From the NCBI RefSeq assembly GCF_020171465.1, contig NZ_JAIUZR010000006.1, positions 1 to 64,000 on the forward strand: a stretch of 64,000 bases of DNA, read 5' to 3'. The notes below the pieces were generated by a model. It was given only the letters and a program-made list of their open reading frames with translations, was not told where the DNA came from and ran no database searches. Of the stretch, positions 18,453 to 26,882 are shown one piece after another. Each line of letters begins with the position of its first letter. The stretch's first letter is position 1. The position numbers were made by a program, and so were the translations under genes. The DNA comes from Lutimonas saemankumensis (lineage in GTDB: Bacteria; Bacteroidota; Bacteroidia; Flavobacteriales; Flavobacteriaceae).

Positions 18453-19394
18453 ATGAAAAGATTAACATTAATGTTGCTCATGTTACTAACCGTAATGGTA
18501 CATGCTCAGAAAAAAAAGAATGGAACAATTTATTCAGAACACCCTGCCATTGACGTCGTGGAAAATTTAAACAAGGCTTTTGTTGCCGGTGATTCAGACA
18601 AAGTAATGAGTTTCCTTGCTGACGATTACAAATACTGGAACGGGACCAATTCAAACAAAGATGCCAAACCAGGAACAAAAGAAGGTGCTGGAAAAAATGC
18701 AAAATGGTGGAAAGAAAATGTCTCTTACTTAAGCCTGGAAAGAACAAGTGGTGCTTATCCGGATGCGATAGAATATAAAGATGAAAATCAAAAAGATGTA
18801 GTATGGGTGCAAACCTGGAACCATTTAAAAGGAGTGCATAACAGTACGGGAGTAAAAATCGATATGCCGGTTCACAGGCTTTATGTTGTAAATGCCGATA
18901 ATAAAATTCAAACAATTATTGATTACAGTGATCGAACGGTTTGGCGAGAGCTGAATGAAAGCTTTGTGGCCCGAAAGAATGGAACAATTTACAATCATCA
19001 CGATTATATCAACAGCGTAAGGCGAATGATGGCGGCCCTTGAAAATAAGGATATGGAAAAATTCTATAGTTATTATCATGATGATGCACGATTCAGAAAT
19101 ATTCATATGCCCGTTGGAACAGAGGCCATGACACTTGAACAGGATCGTGAAGGAATGCAAAAAATGATGGAGGCCTATGATATTACAAGTATTGACGTAC
19201 AAGGTTATCCGGATTATCTGAATTACGGACTGGGAAATGCTAAAGTTGTACAATCCTGGTGGAAGGTAAGAATGACCAGAAAGTCAGATGATAAAAAAAT
19301 TGTTATGCCTTTATTTTTGATTCATGATTTTGATGATGATGGAAAGATCGTTGGTGAAAATGCCTATTACAGTGCGAGTCTGATGCAGAATTAA
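18453..19394 (+). CDS. Secreted protein with two NTF2/SnoaL-like domains
   Basis: A 313-residue protein with a signal peptide (residues 1-18, LTLMLLMLLTVMVHA) and two consecutive NTF2-like domains. The first is at about 28-165 (VVENLNKAFVAGDSDKVMSF), the second at about 175-310 (RRMMAALENKDMEKFYSYY). Each has the cone fold sequence pattern of helix, DDYKYW or DDARF strand and closing beta strands. Such domains act as enzymes or ligand-binding proteins; no active-site set can be named here. It is probably transcribed with the EthD gene 42 bp downstream. Confidence 0.8.
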   Translation: MKRLTLMLLMLLTVMVHAQKKKNGTIYSEHPAIDVVENLNKAFVAGDSDKVMSFLADDYKYWNGTNSNKDAKPGTKEGAGKNAKWWKENVSYLSLERTSGAYPDAIEYKDENQKDVVWVQTWNHLKGVHNSTGVKIDMPVHRLYVVNADNKIQTIIDYSDRTVWRELNESFVARKNGTIYNHHDYINSVRRMMAALENKDMEKFYSYYHDDARFRNIHMPVGTEAMTLEQDREGMQKMMEAYDITSIDVQGYPDYLNYGLGNAKVVQSWWKVRMTRKSDDKKIVMPLFLIHDFDDDGKIVGENAYYSASLMQN

Positions 19395-19436
19395 AAGGGA
19401 TTGATTGAAATAAAGTTGAATGATAAATATAAAGCG

Positions 19437-19760
19437 ATGAAAAAAGGCTCGATAAAAGTAAGCGTACTTTATCCCAAAGCAAATGGAAAACATTTTGATA
19501 TGCAATATTATTCCAAGGATCATGTTGGGATGGTTGCAAAACTACTGGGTAATTCAGTGCTGGGGGCGACCGTGGAACAAGGGCTTTTAGGATCTGCTCC
19601 CGGTTCGGCCCCTGAGTTTGAGGCAATTGGAAATCTGTATTTTGAGAGTTTGGAATCCTTTCAGAATTCGTTTGGACCCAATGCAGAAAAAATTATGGGT
19701 GATGTTCCAAATTTCACTAATATCCAACCCATCGTTCAAATAAGTGAGGTTGTGATCTAA
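19437..19760 (+). CDS. EthD-family protein
   Basis: A 107-residue protein of the EthD family, with a dimeric ferredoxin-like fold. IKVSVLYPKANGKHFDMQYY and HVGMVAKLLG are typical, as is the C-terminal VPNFTNIQPIVQISEV. Members were named for a gene of ether degradation, but most have unknown roles. The frame is open from TTG 19401; ATG 19437 was chosen because the domain starts there. A bidirectional terminator follows at once. Confidence 0.83.
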   Translation: MKKGSIKVSVLYPKANGKHFDMQYYSKDHVGMVAKLLGNSVLGATVEQGLLGSAPGSAPEFEAIGNLYFESLESFQNSFGPNAEKIMGDVPNFTNIQPIVQISEVVI

Positions 19761-19765
19761 AAAAG

Positions 19766-19799
19766 AATCCGGTCTATTCAATCGAATGGACCGGATTTT
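19766..19799. terminator. Bidirectional terminator between convergent genes
   Basis: AATCCGGTC at 19766-19774 pairs with GACCGGATT at 19789-19797. A-rich sequence lies to the left and TTTTA to the right, so it can act for the EthD gene and for the minus-strand gene at 19820. Confidence 0.85.
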
Positions 19800-19819
19800 A
19801 TATTTATTGAGCTGTGGTT

Positions 19820-20122
19820 TTATTCGTCGTCATCTTCACGGCTACTTGACAGGATCTTGTCATCCTCTTCCTTTTCTGCTTCGCTTTCTTCTTCAATTTC
19901 TGAATTGACCCCAAATTTTTCCATGCTGTCTGCCACGTGTTTGCTGATCTTTACAAGATAAATGGTGTCCTCCGTTCTTACCTCAACGGCCTCTATGAGC
20001 TCATAATTTGCATTTCTAAAGGTAACGATATCCAGATCGTCATATCCGTTTGGAAATTTATTTACCAAAAGCTCCAATATACTATGGTCAAGTTTTTTGT
20101 AATCTACGATAATTCTTTTCAT
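19820..20122 (-). CDS. Conserved flavobacterial hypothetical protein
   Basis: A 100-residue protein with a basic N-terminal part and a strongly acidic tail (EEESEAEKEEDD). The core (KRIIVDYKKLDHSILELLV, FPNGYDDLDIVTF, VEVRTEDTIYLVKIS) is recognisable as a small conserved protein found in many Flavobacteriaceae, without known role. There is no signal peptide. About 270 bp upstream, to the SDR gene, hold no other gene that I can see, only AT-rich promoter-like DNA. Confidence 0.72.
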   Translation of the reverse strand: MKRIIVDYKKLDHSILELLVNKFPNGYDDLDIVTFRNANYELIEAVEVRTEDTIYLVKISKHVADSMEKFGVNSEIEEESEAEKEEDDKILSSSREDDDE

Positions 20123-20392
20123 GATCGGTCCGTATTAAAGGTTTTACAAATTGATCAATTGTTCAGATTAAACGGATTGAGCCATTATTCTAAAGTAAAT
20201 GACTAAATCCAAAACTATATTTTTCAGATATCAGATAACCGTATTTAGCATAAAAAAATTATAGGCTAATTTACTTTTTTTTTTGAAGATAATTTTATTT
20301 TAGTGAATTTTGATACTGATATTTTGCAAAATTGTCCGAATTTTATTCTGCTTTAAATAACCGATAGTTTAACTCTTCTTAATGAGCAAAAT

Positions 20393-21166
20393 ATGAATAA
20401 AAATAATCAGTTTGAAATTAATCTGGGAGGAAAAGTTGCCCTGGTCACAGGGTCGGCAAGAGGACTGGGCAAGGCCTGTGCACTGGCCTTAGCGAGTGCG
20501 GGTGCTGATATAGTCTTGGGTCTCAGGAATTCTTCTGATGCTGAGGATTTGGAACATGAGATTCGTCAAATGGGCAGACAGGTTCTAAGGGTCCAGATGG
20601 ATATGTCCTCTTTAGATGAAATCAGGAGTGCCGTTGATACCGTGGTTAATCAGTTTGGGAGTATCGATATTTTGGTCAATAATGTGGGTGTCGCTCCGGC
20701 GAATGATGCCATAGATGTTACAGAATCTGATTATGACCTTACGATGAATCTTAATGTAAAGGCCATGTTTTTTACTTCTCAGATGGTGGCCAGGCAGATG
20801 ATAAAGCAGGGAGGAGGAAAAATAATCAACATGAGCTCTCAGGCCGGGTCGATAGCCCTGGATCAGGAAGCTGTATATTGTATGAGTAAAGCTGCTGTCA
20901 ATCATATGACAAAAAATCTGGCATCGGAGTGGGCCAAATACAATATCCATGTTAATGCGGTGGCACCAACCTTTATTAAGACACCAGGAACCGAGCCCTG
21001 GTTAAAAGATCCGGATTTCAGGCAAAGTGTTATTGAGAGAATTCCTTTAGGTAGAATTGGAAAACCCGAAGAGGTTTCATCCGTAGTAGTTTTTCTCGCT
21101 TCACAGGCGGCATCGCTTATCACGGGAGAAATCATCATGGTCGATGGTGGCTGGACACTCAAATAG
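20393..21166 (+). CDS. SDR family oxidoreductase
   Basis: A 257-residue classical short-chain dehydrogenase. The cofactor motif TGSARGLG is at residues 20-27, DMSSLD follows, NNVG is at about 101-104, the catalytic serine is in NMSSQAGS and YCMSK (about 160) gives Tyr-x-x-x-Lys. The C-terminus (GEIIMVDGGWT) is that of the gluconate 5-dehydrogenase/3-oxoacyl-ACP reductase branch. The substrate cannot be told from the sequence. It is 9 bp upstream of the GNAT gene and probably co-transcribed with it. Confidence 0.88.
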   Translation: MNKNNQFEINLGGKVALVTGSARGLGKACALALASAGADIVLGLRNSSDAEDLEHEIRQMGRQVLRVQMDMSSLDEIRSAVDTVVNQFGSIDILVNNVGVAPANDAIDVTESDYDLTMNLNVKAMFFTSQMVARQMIKQGGGKIINMSSQAGSIALDQEAVYCMSKAAVNHMTKNLASEWAKYNIHVNAVAPTFIKTPGTEPWLKDPDFRQSVIERIPLGRIGKPEEVSSVVVFLASQAASLITGEIIMVDGGWTLK

Positions 21167-21175
21167 GCACTGGGT

Positions 21176-21670
21176 ATGATAAAATTTAAATCAGTAATCA
21201 AAAATAAGGACCTCGAAATAATCGAAAGAATGGCAGAAGTGATCTGGTATGAGCATTATACCCCAATAATTGGTAAGGAACAGGTAGATTACATGCTGGA
21301 GAAATTCCAATCGGCCAAAAGTATGAGGGAACAGATTGAAAAAGGATACACCTATATCACGATAAAAAAGAATAAGAATTCTATCGGTTACCTGGCATAT
21401 GAACAAAGACAAGATACCTTGTTCCTGAGCAAAATATATCTATTAAAGAATGAGCGGGGAAAAGGATTTGGAAAACTGGCTATGAATCATATATTCCAGA
21501 CTGCAAGAGGGAAAGGTTGCAACTCGGTTCGATTAACCGTTAATCGATTCAATCAAAATTCGATCAGTGCCTATCAGCGAATAGGCTTTGAAAAGAGGGG
21601 TGAAGTGGTACAGGATATAGGTAATGGTTTCGTGATGGATGACTACATTATGGAAAAAAGCCTGATGTAA
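21176..21670 (+). CDS. GNAT family N-acetyltransferase
   Basis: A 164-residue acetyltransferase. SKIYLLKNERGKGFGKLAM holds motif A with the R/Q-x-x-G-x-G/A acetyl-CoA loop (RGKGFG), and LTVNRFNQNSISAYQRIGF is motif B. The tail DDYIMEKSL is typical of the RimI-like group. The acceptor is unknown. It is encoded directly after the SDR gene. Confidence 0.87.
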   Translation: MIKFKSVIKNKDLEIIERMAEVIWYEHYTPIIGKEQVDYMLEKFQSAKSMREQIEKGYTYITIKKNKNSIGYLAYEQRQDTLFLSKIYLLKNERGKGFGKLAMNHIFQTARGKGCNSVRLTVNRFNQNSISAYQRIGFEKRGEVVQDIGNGFVMDDYIMEKSLM

Positions 21671-21723
21671 CCCTTGGGACAAAAATCATAAGCTTATTCT
21701 CACCGTATTTTATACGATTTCAC

Positions 21724-21755
21724 TTGGTTATTTTCTTCTTTTGCCGTAATATTGT
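21724..21755 (+). promoter_or_regulatory. Promoter of the GH3 gene
   Basis: A -33 element TTGG at 21724-21727 and a -7-like TAATATTG at 21748-21755 are separated by about 21 bp, the Bacteroidota spacing. The -7 box overlaps the left arm of the palindromic operator. The same TAATATTG is found at the other GH3 gene (54741-54748). Confidence 0.6.
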
Positions 21756-21771
21756 GTCATTATAACACAAT
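21751..21771. promoter_or_regulatory. Palindromic operator, ATTGTGT-N7-ACACAAT
   Basis: A perfect inverted repeat with 7-bp arms and a 7-bp centre (CATTATA), 10 bp before the GH3 ATG. The same arms occur twice in front of the Nudix regulator/GH3 pair at 54.7 kb, so it is the likely site of that regulator. Confidence 0.75.
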
Positions 21772-21781
21772 AAATAAGAAC

Positions 21782-24043
21782 ATGAAAAAAATTGCCATAA
21801 AAATATTGAAAGTATTAGGTGTGATTTTAGTATTGCTTGTAATTTTTGGTGCGGGTATCTATTACAAAAGTGTCAATTATAACATGTACGAATTACAGGC
21901 CGATAAGGAGCTTCTGCCCGAACCTGAGAACGAGGCGGGTTATGCGATTCTGGCAGAAGAGCTGGTTGCAAAAATGGATCTCAGGGAAAAGATCGATCAG
22001 ATGTACGGGGAGAAAATGTATCAGGTCCCAAAATTGGCGATTGGCTTTTTGATGAAGAACAGGTTTCCGCATGTTTATGTTGGTGAGAACAAAAGATTAC
22101 ATATTCCACCCTGGGTTTTATCAGACGGCCCCAGGGGTGCCAGGGTGATGGACCACAAAGTTAATAGTGTGACCACATTTCCTGTGGGAATGGCCCGCGG
22201 AGCTAGTTGGGACGTGGATCTGGAAGAAAGAATTCATGAAGTGATTGCCATTGAAATGCGAGCCAATAGAGTAAATTACGCTGCGACACCCTGTATCAAT
22301 TTGTTGCGTCATCCTGCTTGGGGCAGGGCCCAGGAAACCTATGGGGAGGACCCTTGGTTACTCGGTGAATTCGGTGTGGCTGCGGTGAAGGGAATAGAGA
22401 AGCACAATGTAATGGCCTGCCCAAAACACTTTGCCCTGAACAGCCTGGATAATTCAAGGTTCGTGGTTGATGTTGAACTTGATGAAAGAACGTTAAGAGA
22501 AGTTTATCTTCCTCATTTTAAGAAAACCATACAGGTTGGGAAACCGGCTTCCATCATGAGTGCTTACAATAAGGTGAGAGGAGAGTATCTGGCAAATAAT
22601 AAATATCTTTTAAACGATATCTTACGAGACGAATGGGGTTTTAAAGGATTTGTAACCTCAGATTGGTTTAAAGGAACCTATGACGGAATCGGCAGCGTAA
22701 AAGCGGGGCTGGATGTCGAAATGCCCTATCAGCAAGTATACAAATACAATATTCTTGAAGAAGGAATAGAAAATGGAGAAATCAGCGAGGCAGATATAGA
22801 CAAGATTGTAACCCGAACCCTTGAAACAAGGCTTAAATATGCCTTTAGCGACGATCAGGAAACCTATAGCTATGAGGAAATAGAAAAAGAATCGCATGTA
22901 ACTCTGGCAAGAGTCGCTGCCGAGAAGAGCATGGTCCTTATCAAGAATGATAACTTACTTCCGTTACCTTCTGAATCCGGACAAAAGGTTTTAGTTTTAG
23001 GACGGCTTGCCAATGCAGAGAACACCGGAGATCATGGCAGCAGTAACTCAACATCTTTGAATATAACAACCCCGTATGAAGGGATCAGATCCTTGAATGA
23101 GGAAATAGGAAATGAGATTGAATTATATGATGGCCCCGACACTCAGCTTGCAGCAGAAAAGGCCAAGCAATCGGATCAGGTGATCCTTGTAGTGGGATAT
23201 ACTTTTGAGAATGAAGGGGAGTATATCAATATGAAAGATGATATGGAAAAATCTGCTGAAGCCGGAAGATTACTGGGTGAAAAAGGAATTGGCGGTGACA
23301 GAGAAAGTTTGCGCTTATTACCTGAAGACGAAGCTCTTATAGAGGCTGTGTCTTCGGTTAATAAGAAGGTGGTAGTTGTTTACGTTGGAGGAAGCGCCAT
23401 CAATATGAATGCCTGGGAATCCAAAGTGCCGTCAATAGTGTTTGCATGGTACAGCGGTATGGAAGGAGGGACGGCACTGGCAAATGTCTTGTATGGAAAA
23501 GTCAATCCAAGTGGAAAATTACCTTTCTCCATTGCCAAAAATGATTCTGACTACCCTTACTTTAATCCTTACACGCTTAAAATTGAATATGGTTACTATC
23601 ATGGTTATACCCTGTTTGACAAGAATAATATTGAGGTAGCCTACCCCTTCGGTTACGGATTGAGCTATACCAGTTACGCTTATAATAATTTGACTATTGA
23701 AAATTCAGCGTTAACAACGGATGATACCTTGAAAGCAAGTATTGAGGTAACCAATACAGGAGATATGGCAGGAGAAGAAATAGTTCAGTTATATGTAGGC
23801 TTTAAAAATTCTCAAATTGATCGACCTGTAAAATTGTTAAGAGGCTTTGATAAAATAAAACTTCAACCCTTAGAGACCAAAGTAGTTCCGTTTGAAGTTA
23901 AGATTGAGGATCTGGCCTGGTATGATCCGGAAGCAAAGGAATGGAAGGTTGAAGAGATGGAATATGAATTGTATATGGGGCCCAGCTCAAGTGCCGATCA
24001 ATTGCTCAAGGATGAATTCGAGGTTACAAATTTCATGAAATAG
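21782..24043 (+). CDS. Glycoside hydrolase family 3 (beta-glycosidase)
   Basis: About 753 residues. An N-terminal membrane helix (ILKVLGVILVLLVIFGAGIYY) anchors or exports the enzyme. The GH3 N-domain follows, with WVLSDGPRGAR, CPKHFALNS, and GFVTSDWFKGTYDG, whose aspartate near residue 293 is the catalytic nucleophile. Next are the C-domain (KSMVLIKNDNLLPLP) and a fibronectin-III-like domain (IEVTNTGDMAGEEIVQLYV). The fold is complete and matches beta-glucosidase/xylosidase-type enzymes; the sugar cannot be named. The frame is open from 21752, but ATG 21782 fits because the upstream part overlaps the operator. Regulation by the Nudix protein is inferred. Confidence 0.9.
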   Translation: MKKIAIKILKVLGVILVLLVIFGAGIYYKSVNYNMYELQADKELLPEPENEAGYAILAEELVAKMDLREKIDQMYGEKMYQVPKLAIGFLMKNRFPHVYVGENKRLHIPPWVLSDGPRGARVMDHKVNSVTTFPVGMARGASWDVDLEERIHEVIAIEMRANRVNYAATPCINLLRHPAWGRAQETYGEDPWLLGEFGVAAVKGIEKHNVMACPKHFALNSLDNSRFVVDVELDERTLREVYLPHFKKTIQVGKPASIMSAYNKVRGEYLANNKYLLNDILRDEWGFKGFVTSDWFKGTYDGIGSVKAGLDVEMPYQQVYKYNILEEGIENGEISEADIDKIVTRTLETRLKYAFSDDQETYSYEEIEKESHVTLARVAAEKSMVLIKNDNLLPLPSESGQKVLVLGRLANAENTGDHGSSNSTSLNITTPYEGIRSLNEEIGNEIELYDGPDTQLAAEKAKQSDQVILVVGYTFENEGEYINMKDDMEKSAEAGRLLGEKGIGGDRESLRLLPEDEALIEAVSSVNKKVVVVYVGGSAINMNAWESKVPSIVFAWYSGMEGGTALANVLYGKVNPSGKLPFSIAKNDSDYPYFNPYTLKIEYGYYHGYTLFDKNNIEVAYPFGYGLSYTSYAYNNLTIENSALTTDDTLKASIEVTNTGDMAGEEIVQLYVGFKNSQIDRPVKLLRGFDKIKLQPLETKVVPFEVKIEDLAWYDPEAKEWKVEEMEYELYMGPSSSADQLLKDEFEVTNFMK

Positions 24044-24055
24044 TGAATTGAACTC

Positions 24056-24113
24056 AAGAATTATAGCCTCCTCTCGTTTTACTAATTATTCATAAGAGGA
24101 GGCCATAATTCTT
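24056..24113. terminator. Long bidirectional hairpin between GH3 and dehydrogenase genes
   Basis: AAGAATTATAGCCTCCTCT on the left pairs with the right arm over 19 bp with one mismatch, around a 20-base AT-rich loop. It lies between two convergent stop codons and its right arm touches the dehydrogenase stop. T-runs are short on both sides, but the stem is very stable. Confidence 0.75.
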
Positions 24114-25576
24114 TAGTTTATATCGCCAAAGCATAGATATTTGATTTCCAGATATTCGTCAATTCCATATTTGGAGCCTTCTCTGCCAAACCCGCTTTCT
24201 TTTATTCCTCCAAATGGTGCAAGAGTAGTAGATATTTTTCCTGTGTTAATTCCGACCATTCCATATTCTAAAGCTTCTGAAACACGTGTTATCTGAGCGA
24301 AATCTTTTCCATAAAAATAACATGCCAGGCCGTAAGGCGTATCATTGGCCATTTTGATTACTTCCTCTTCATTTCTGAATTTATAGATTGGTGCAACAGG
24401 GCCAAATATTTCCTCTCTAAAGATCCTCATATTCTGGGTAGCATCTGTCAAGAGTGTTGGTTCAAAGATCAAAGAGTCTTTTTGGTAATTAAATCGATTT
24501 CCACCTGTCAAAATTTGAGCGCCATGTCGCTTGGCATCCGCTACAAGGTCTTCTACAAATTTAACGGCTTTCTCTTCAACTAAAGGACCAATGTTTACTT
24601 GTTCATCCAAACCATTTCCTAAGCGCAACTTCATTATCATTGCTGCCAGTTTAGAATTAAACACATCATAAACCTCTTCTTGTACAAATATTCTATTACT
24701 GCAAACACAGGTTTGCCCGGCATTTCTGAATTTAGAGTTAATCACCCCTTCAACAGCTTTATCAAGATCAGCATCATTGAAAACGATAAAAGGGGCATTT
24801 CCACCCAATTCCATCGATACTTTTTTTACAGTATCCGCGCATTTTTTAATAAGATGTTTACCCACCGGTGTCGAACCGGTGAAAGAAAGTTTTCTAACGA
24901 TGGGATTCTCGGTTAATTCATTTCCAATTTCACTTGCATTATCACTTGTAATGACATTGAATACACCTGGCGGAATACCTGCTTGTTCTCCGAGAACAGC
25001 CAATGCAAGAGCCGATAGTGGGGTAAGTTTTGGGGCCTTTAATACCATGGTACATCCTGCGGCAAGTGCCGGGGCTGCTTTTCTGGTAATCATGGCGTTG
25101 GGAAAATTCCAAGGTGTTATTGCCGCCACTACACCCACGGGTTGTTTTATTACACTGATTCTTATGTCTTGCTGATGTGCAGGAATAATATCGCCATAGA
25201 CTCTTTTTGCTTCTTCAGCAAACCATTCAACAAAAGAGGCGCCGTAAAGAATCTCTCCACGAGACTCTATAATTGGCTTGCCTTGTTCAGCAGTTAACAG
25301 TATGGCCAAATCTTCAAGATGTTCTATTTGTAATTCATACCATCTTCTCAAAATAAGGCCTCTTTCAATCCCGGTTAATTTTTTCCAGCCATCCAGGGCA
25401 TATTGTGCCGCCAAAATCGCTTTTTTCGTATCGGCTCGGTCGCAATTGGATACTTGAGTGATAAGGCTTCCATCATAAGGGTTGACAACTGAAAAGGTTT
25501 TTCCTGAGGAAGCATCTGTAAAGTTCCCATTAATATAGGATTGATTTTTAAGTAAGGATCGATTTCTAAGTTTCAT
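24113..25576 (-). CDS. Succinate-semialdehyde dehydrogenase-type enzyme
   Basis: A 487-residue aldehyde dehydrogenase closest to the GabD group. The catalytic cysteine lies in AGQTCVC and the general base glutamate in MELGGNAPF. PWNFP and FTGST shape the cofactor site, and the C-terminal APFGGIKESGFGREGSKYG is the GabD signature. One difference is KAPKLTPLSAL where GabD usually reads KPAEDTPLSAL. GabD oxidises succinate semialdehyde to succinate; related enzymes act on malonate or glutarate semialdehyde. It follows the aminotransferase by 16 bp and is the last gene of the Lrp operon. Confidence 0.85.
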   Translation of the reverse strand: MKLRNRSLLKNQSYINGNFTDASSGKTFSVVNPYDGSLITQVSNCDRADTKKAILAAQYALDGWKKLTGIERGLILRRWYELQIEHLEDLAILLTAEQGKPIIESRGEILYGASFVEWFAEEAKRVYGDIIPAHQQDIRISVIKQPVGVVAAITPWNFPNAMITRKAAPALAAGCTMVLKAPKLTPLSALALAVLGEQAGIPPGVFNVITSDNASEIGNELTENPIVRKLSFTGSTPVGKHLIKKCADTVKKVSMELGGNAPFIVFNDADLDKAVEGVINSKFRNAGQTCVCSNRIFVQEEVYDVFNSKLAAMIMKLRLGNGLDEQVNIGPLVEEKAVKFVEDLVADAKRHGAQILTGGNRFNYQKDSLIFEPTLLTDATQNMRIFREEIFGPVAPIYKFRNEEEVIKMANDTPYGLACYFYGKDFAQITRVSEALEYGMVGINTGKISTTLAPFGGIKESGFGREGSKYGIDEYLEIKYLCFGDIN

Positions 25577-25592
25577 AAGTCACGATTTTTTA

Positions 25593-26867
25593 TTAAACCA
25601 GTTCTAAGGCCTTTTCAAAAATTCGCAGGCTTTTATTGATTTCAGATTCGGTCACTACAAGAGGTGGTATCCAGCGAATGACATTTTTGTAAGTGCCGCA
25701 ACCCATTAAAATAAGATTTTGCTCCAGGCAATGACTTATGATATTGCTTGCGACTTCAGGGTTAGGGCTCCTGTCAGGATTGATAAACTCAGTTCCGATC
25801 ATAAGTCCCTGCCCTCGAATATCTCCCATAAATGGAAATTTTTCCTGTAAATTTTTTAGCCCTTCAACTAGCTGAACTCCTCTTGCAGAGGCATTTTCAA
25901 TCAAATGTTCATTCAATAGTACGTCAATTGTGGCGCATGCTGCTGCGGTTGGGAGGGTGCTGCCACCCCCATAGGTTCCACCATGCGTACCTGGTATCCA
26001 TTTATTCATCAGTGTCTCATTCGATGCTATGGCAGAGATCGGTAAGCCACTTCCCAGACCTTTAGCCATAACCAGGATATCTGGTTTCACTTCACTATGC
26101 TCAAAACTGAACAATTTACCTGTTCTTCCAAAACCGCTCTGCACCTCATCTATAATAAGCATGATCCCATATTGATCACATATTTTTCTCAAATGCTGTA
26201 AAAACCGTTTTGGAGCAGGCACATAGCCTCCTTCTCCCAGAACCGGTTCAATAATAATTGCAGCGGTCTCATCCGGTGACGTCTGGCCTTTTAACAGCAG
26301 ATCGAGTTCTTTGATGCAAAAATCAACAGTACTGTCTTCATCCCAGCCGTAGTAAAATGCATTGGGGAAAGGTGCCACAAAAATTCCGGAAGGTAAAGGA
26401 TGATATTTCTGTCTGTAAATCGTTTTAGACGTAGTCATGGCCATGGCTAAATGGGTTCTGCCATGAAAACTACCCTGAAATACGATGATGTTACTTCTGC
26501 CTGTTGCTGCTTTTGCCAGTTTTACACTGCTTTCGGTGGCTTCAGCTCCACTATTTGAAAAGAAGAATCTGTTGAGGTGTTCAGGCGTTAAACTATTTAA
26601 TTTTTCGGCAAGTTCTGAACTTCTGTGGTTGATCACACAATTCATTTGCGCAAATAAAAGTGATTCGGCCTGTTTTTGAACTTCTTTTACAATGTATGGA
26701 TGACTATGGCCTGTATTAGTTACTCCAATACCGGAAGTAAAATCCATATAACACTGACCAGCTTCGTCATATAGGTAAATTCCTTCTCCTTTTACGGGAG
26801 TAATTTCAGTAAGATTTGTCCAGACCGGTGATAAGTAGTCTCTTCCGGAATTTATAGTTTTATTCAT
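25593..26867 (-). CDS. Class-III aminotransferase, 4-aminobutyrate type
   Basis: A 424-residue PLP enzyme. DFTSGIGVTNTGHSHP, FFSNSGAEATE and FQGSFHGRT are class III motifs. IDEVQSGFGRTG and the PLP lysine in MAKGLGSGLPISA identify the fold I active site. The overall sequence is nearest to 4-aminobutyrate and acetylornithine-type aminotransferases. Together with the downstream semialdehyde dehydrogenase this forms a standard omega-amino acid degradation pair. beta-Alanine and 5-aminovalerate are alternative substrates. It lies 15 bp after the aldehyde dehydrogenase gene in the same operon. Confidence 0.85.
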   Translation of the reverse strand: MNKTINSGRDYLSPVWTNLTEITPVKGEGIYLYDEAGQCYMDFTSGIGVTNTGHSHPYIVKEVQKQAESLLFAQMNCVINHRSSELAEKLNSLTPEHLNRFFFSNSGAEATESSVKLAKAATGRSNIIVFQGSFHGRTHLAMAMTTSKTIYRQKYHPLPSGIFVAPFPNAFYYGWDEDSTVDFCIKELDLLLKGQTSPDETAAIIIEPVLGEGGYVPAPKRFLQHLRKICDQYGIMLIIDEVQSGFGRTGKLFSFEHSEVKPDILVMAKGLGSGLPISAIASNETLMNKWIPGTHGGTYGGGSTLPTAAACATIDVLLNEHLIENASARGVQLVEGLKNLQEKFPFMGDIRGQGLMIGTEFINPDRSPNPEVASNIISHCLEQNLILMGCGTYKNVIRWIPPLVVTESEINKSLRIFEKALELV

Positions 26868-26882
26868 TTTTAATATTAATTA

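Noticed and set aside
26635-26641. ACACAAT half-site of the Nudix operator
   Set aside because: It is inside a coding region and has no matching left arm; the same holds for the half-site at 43804.
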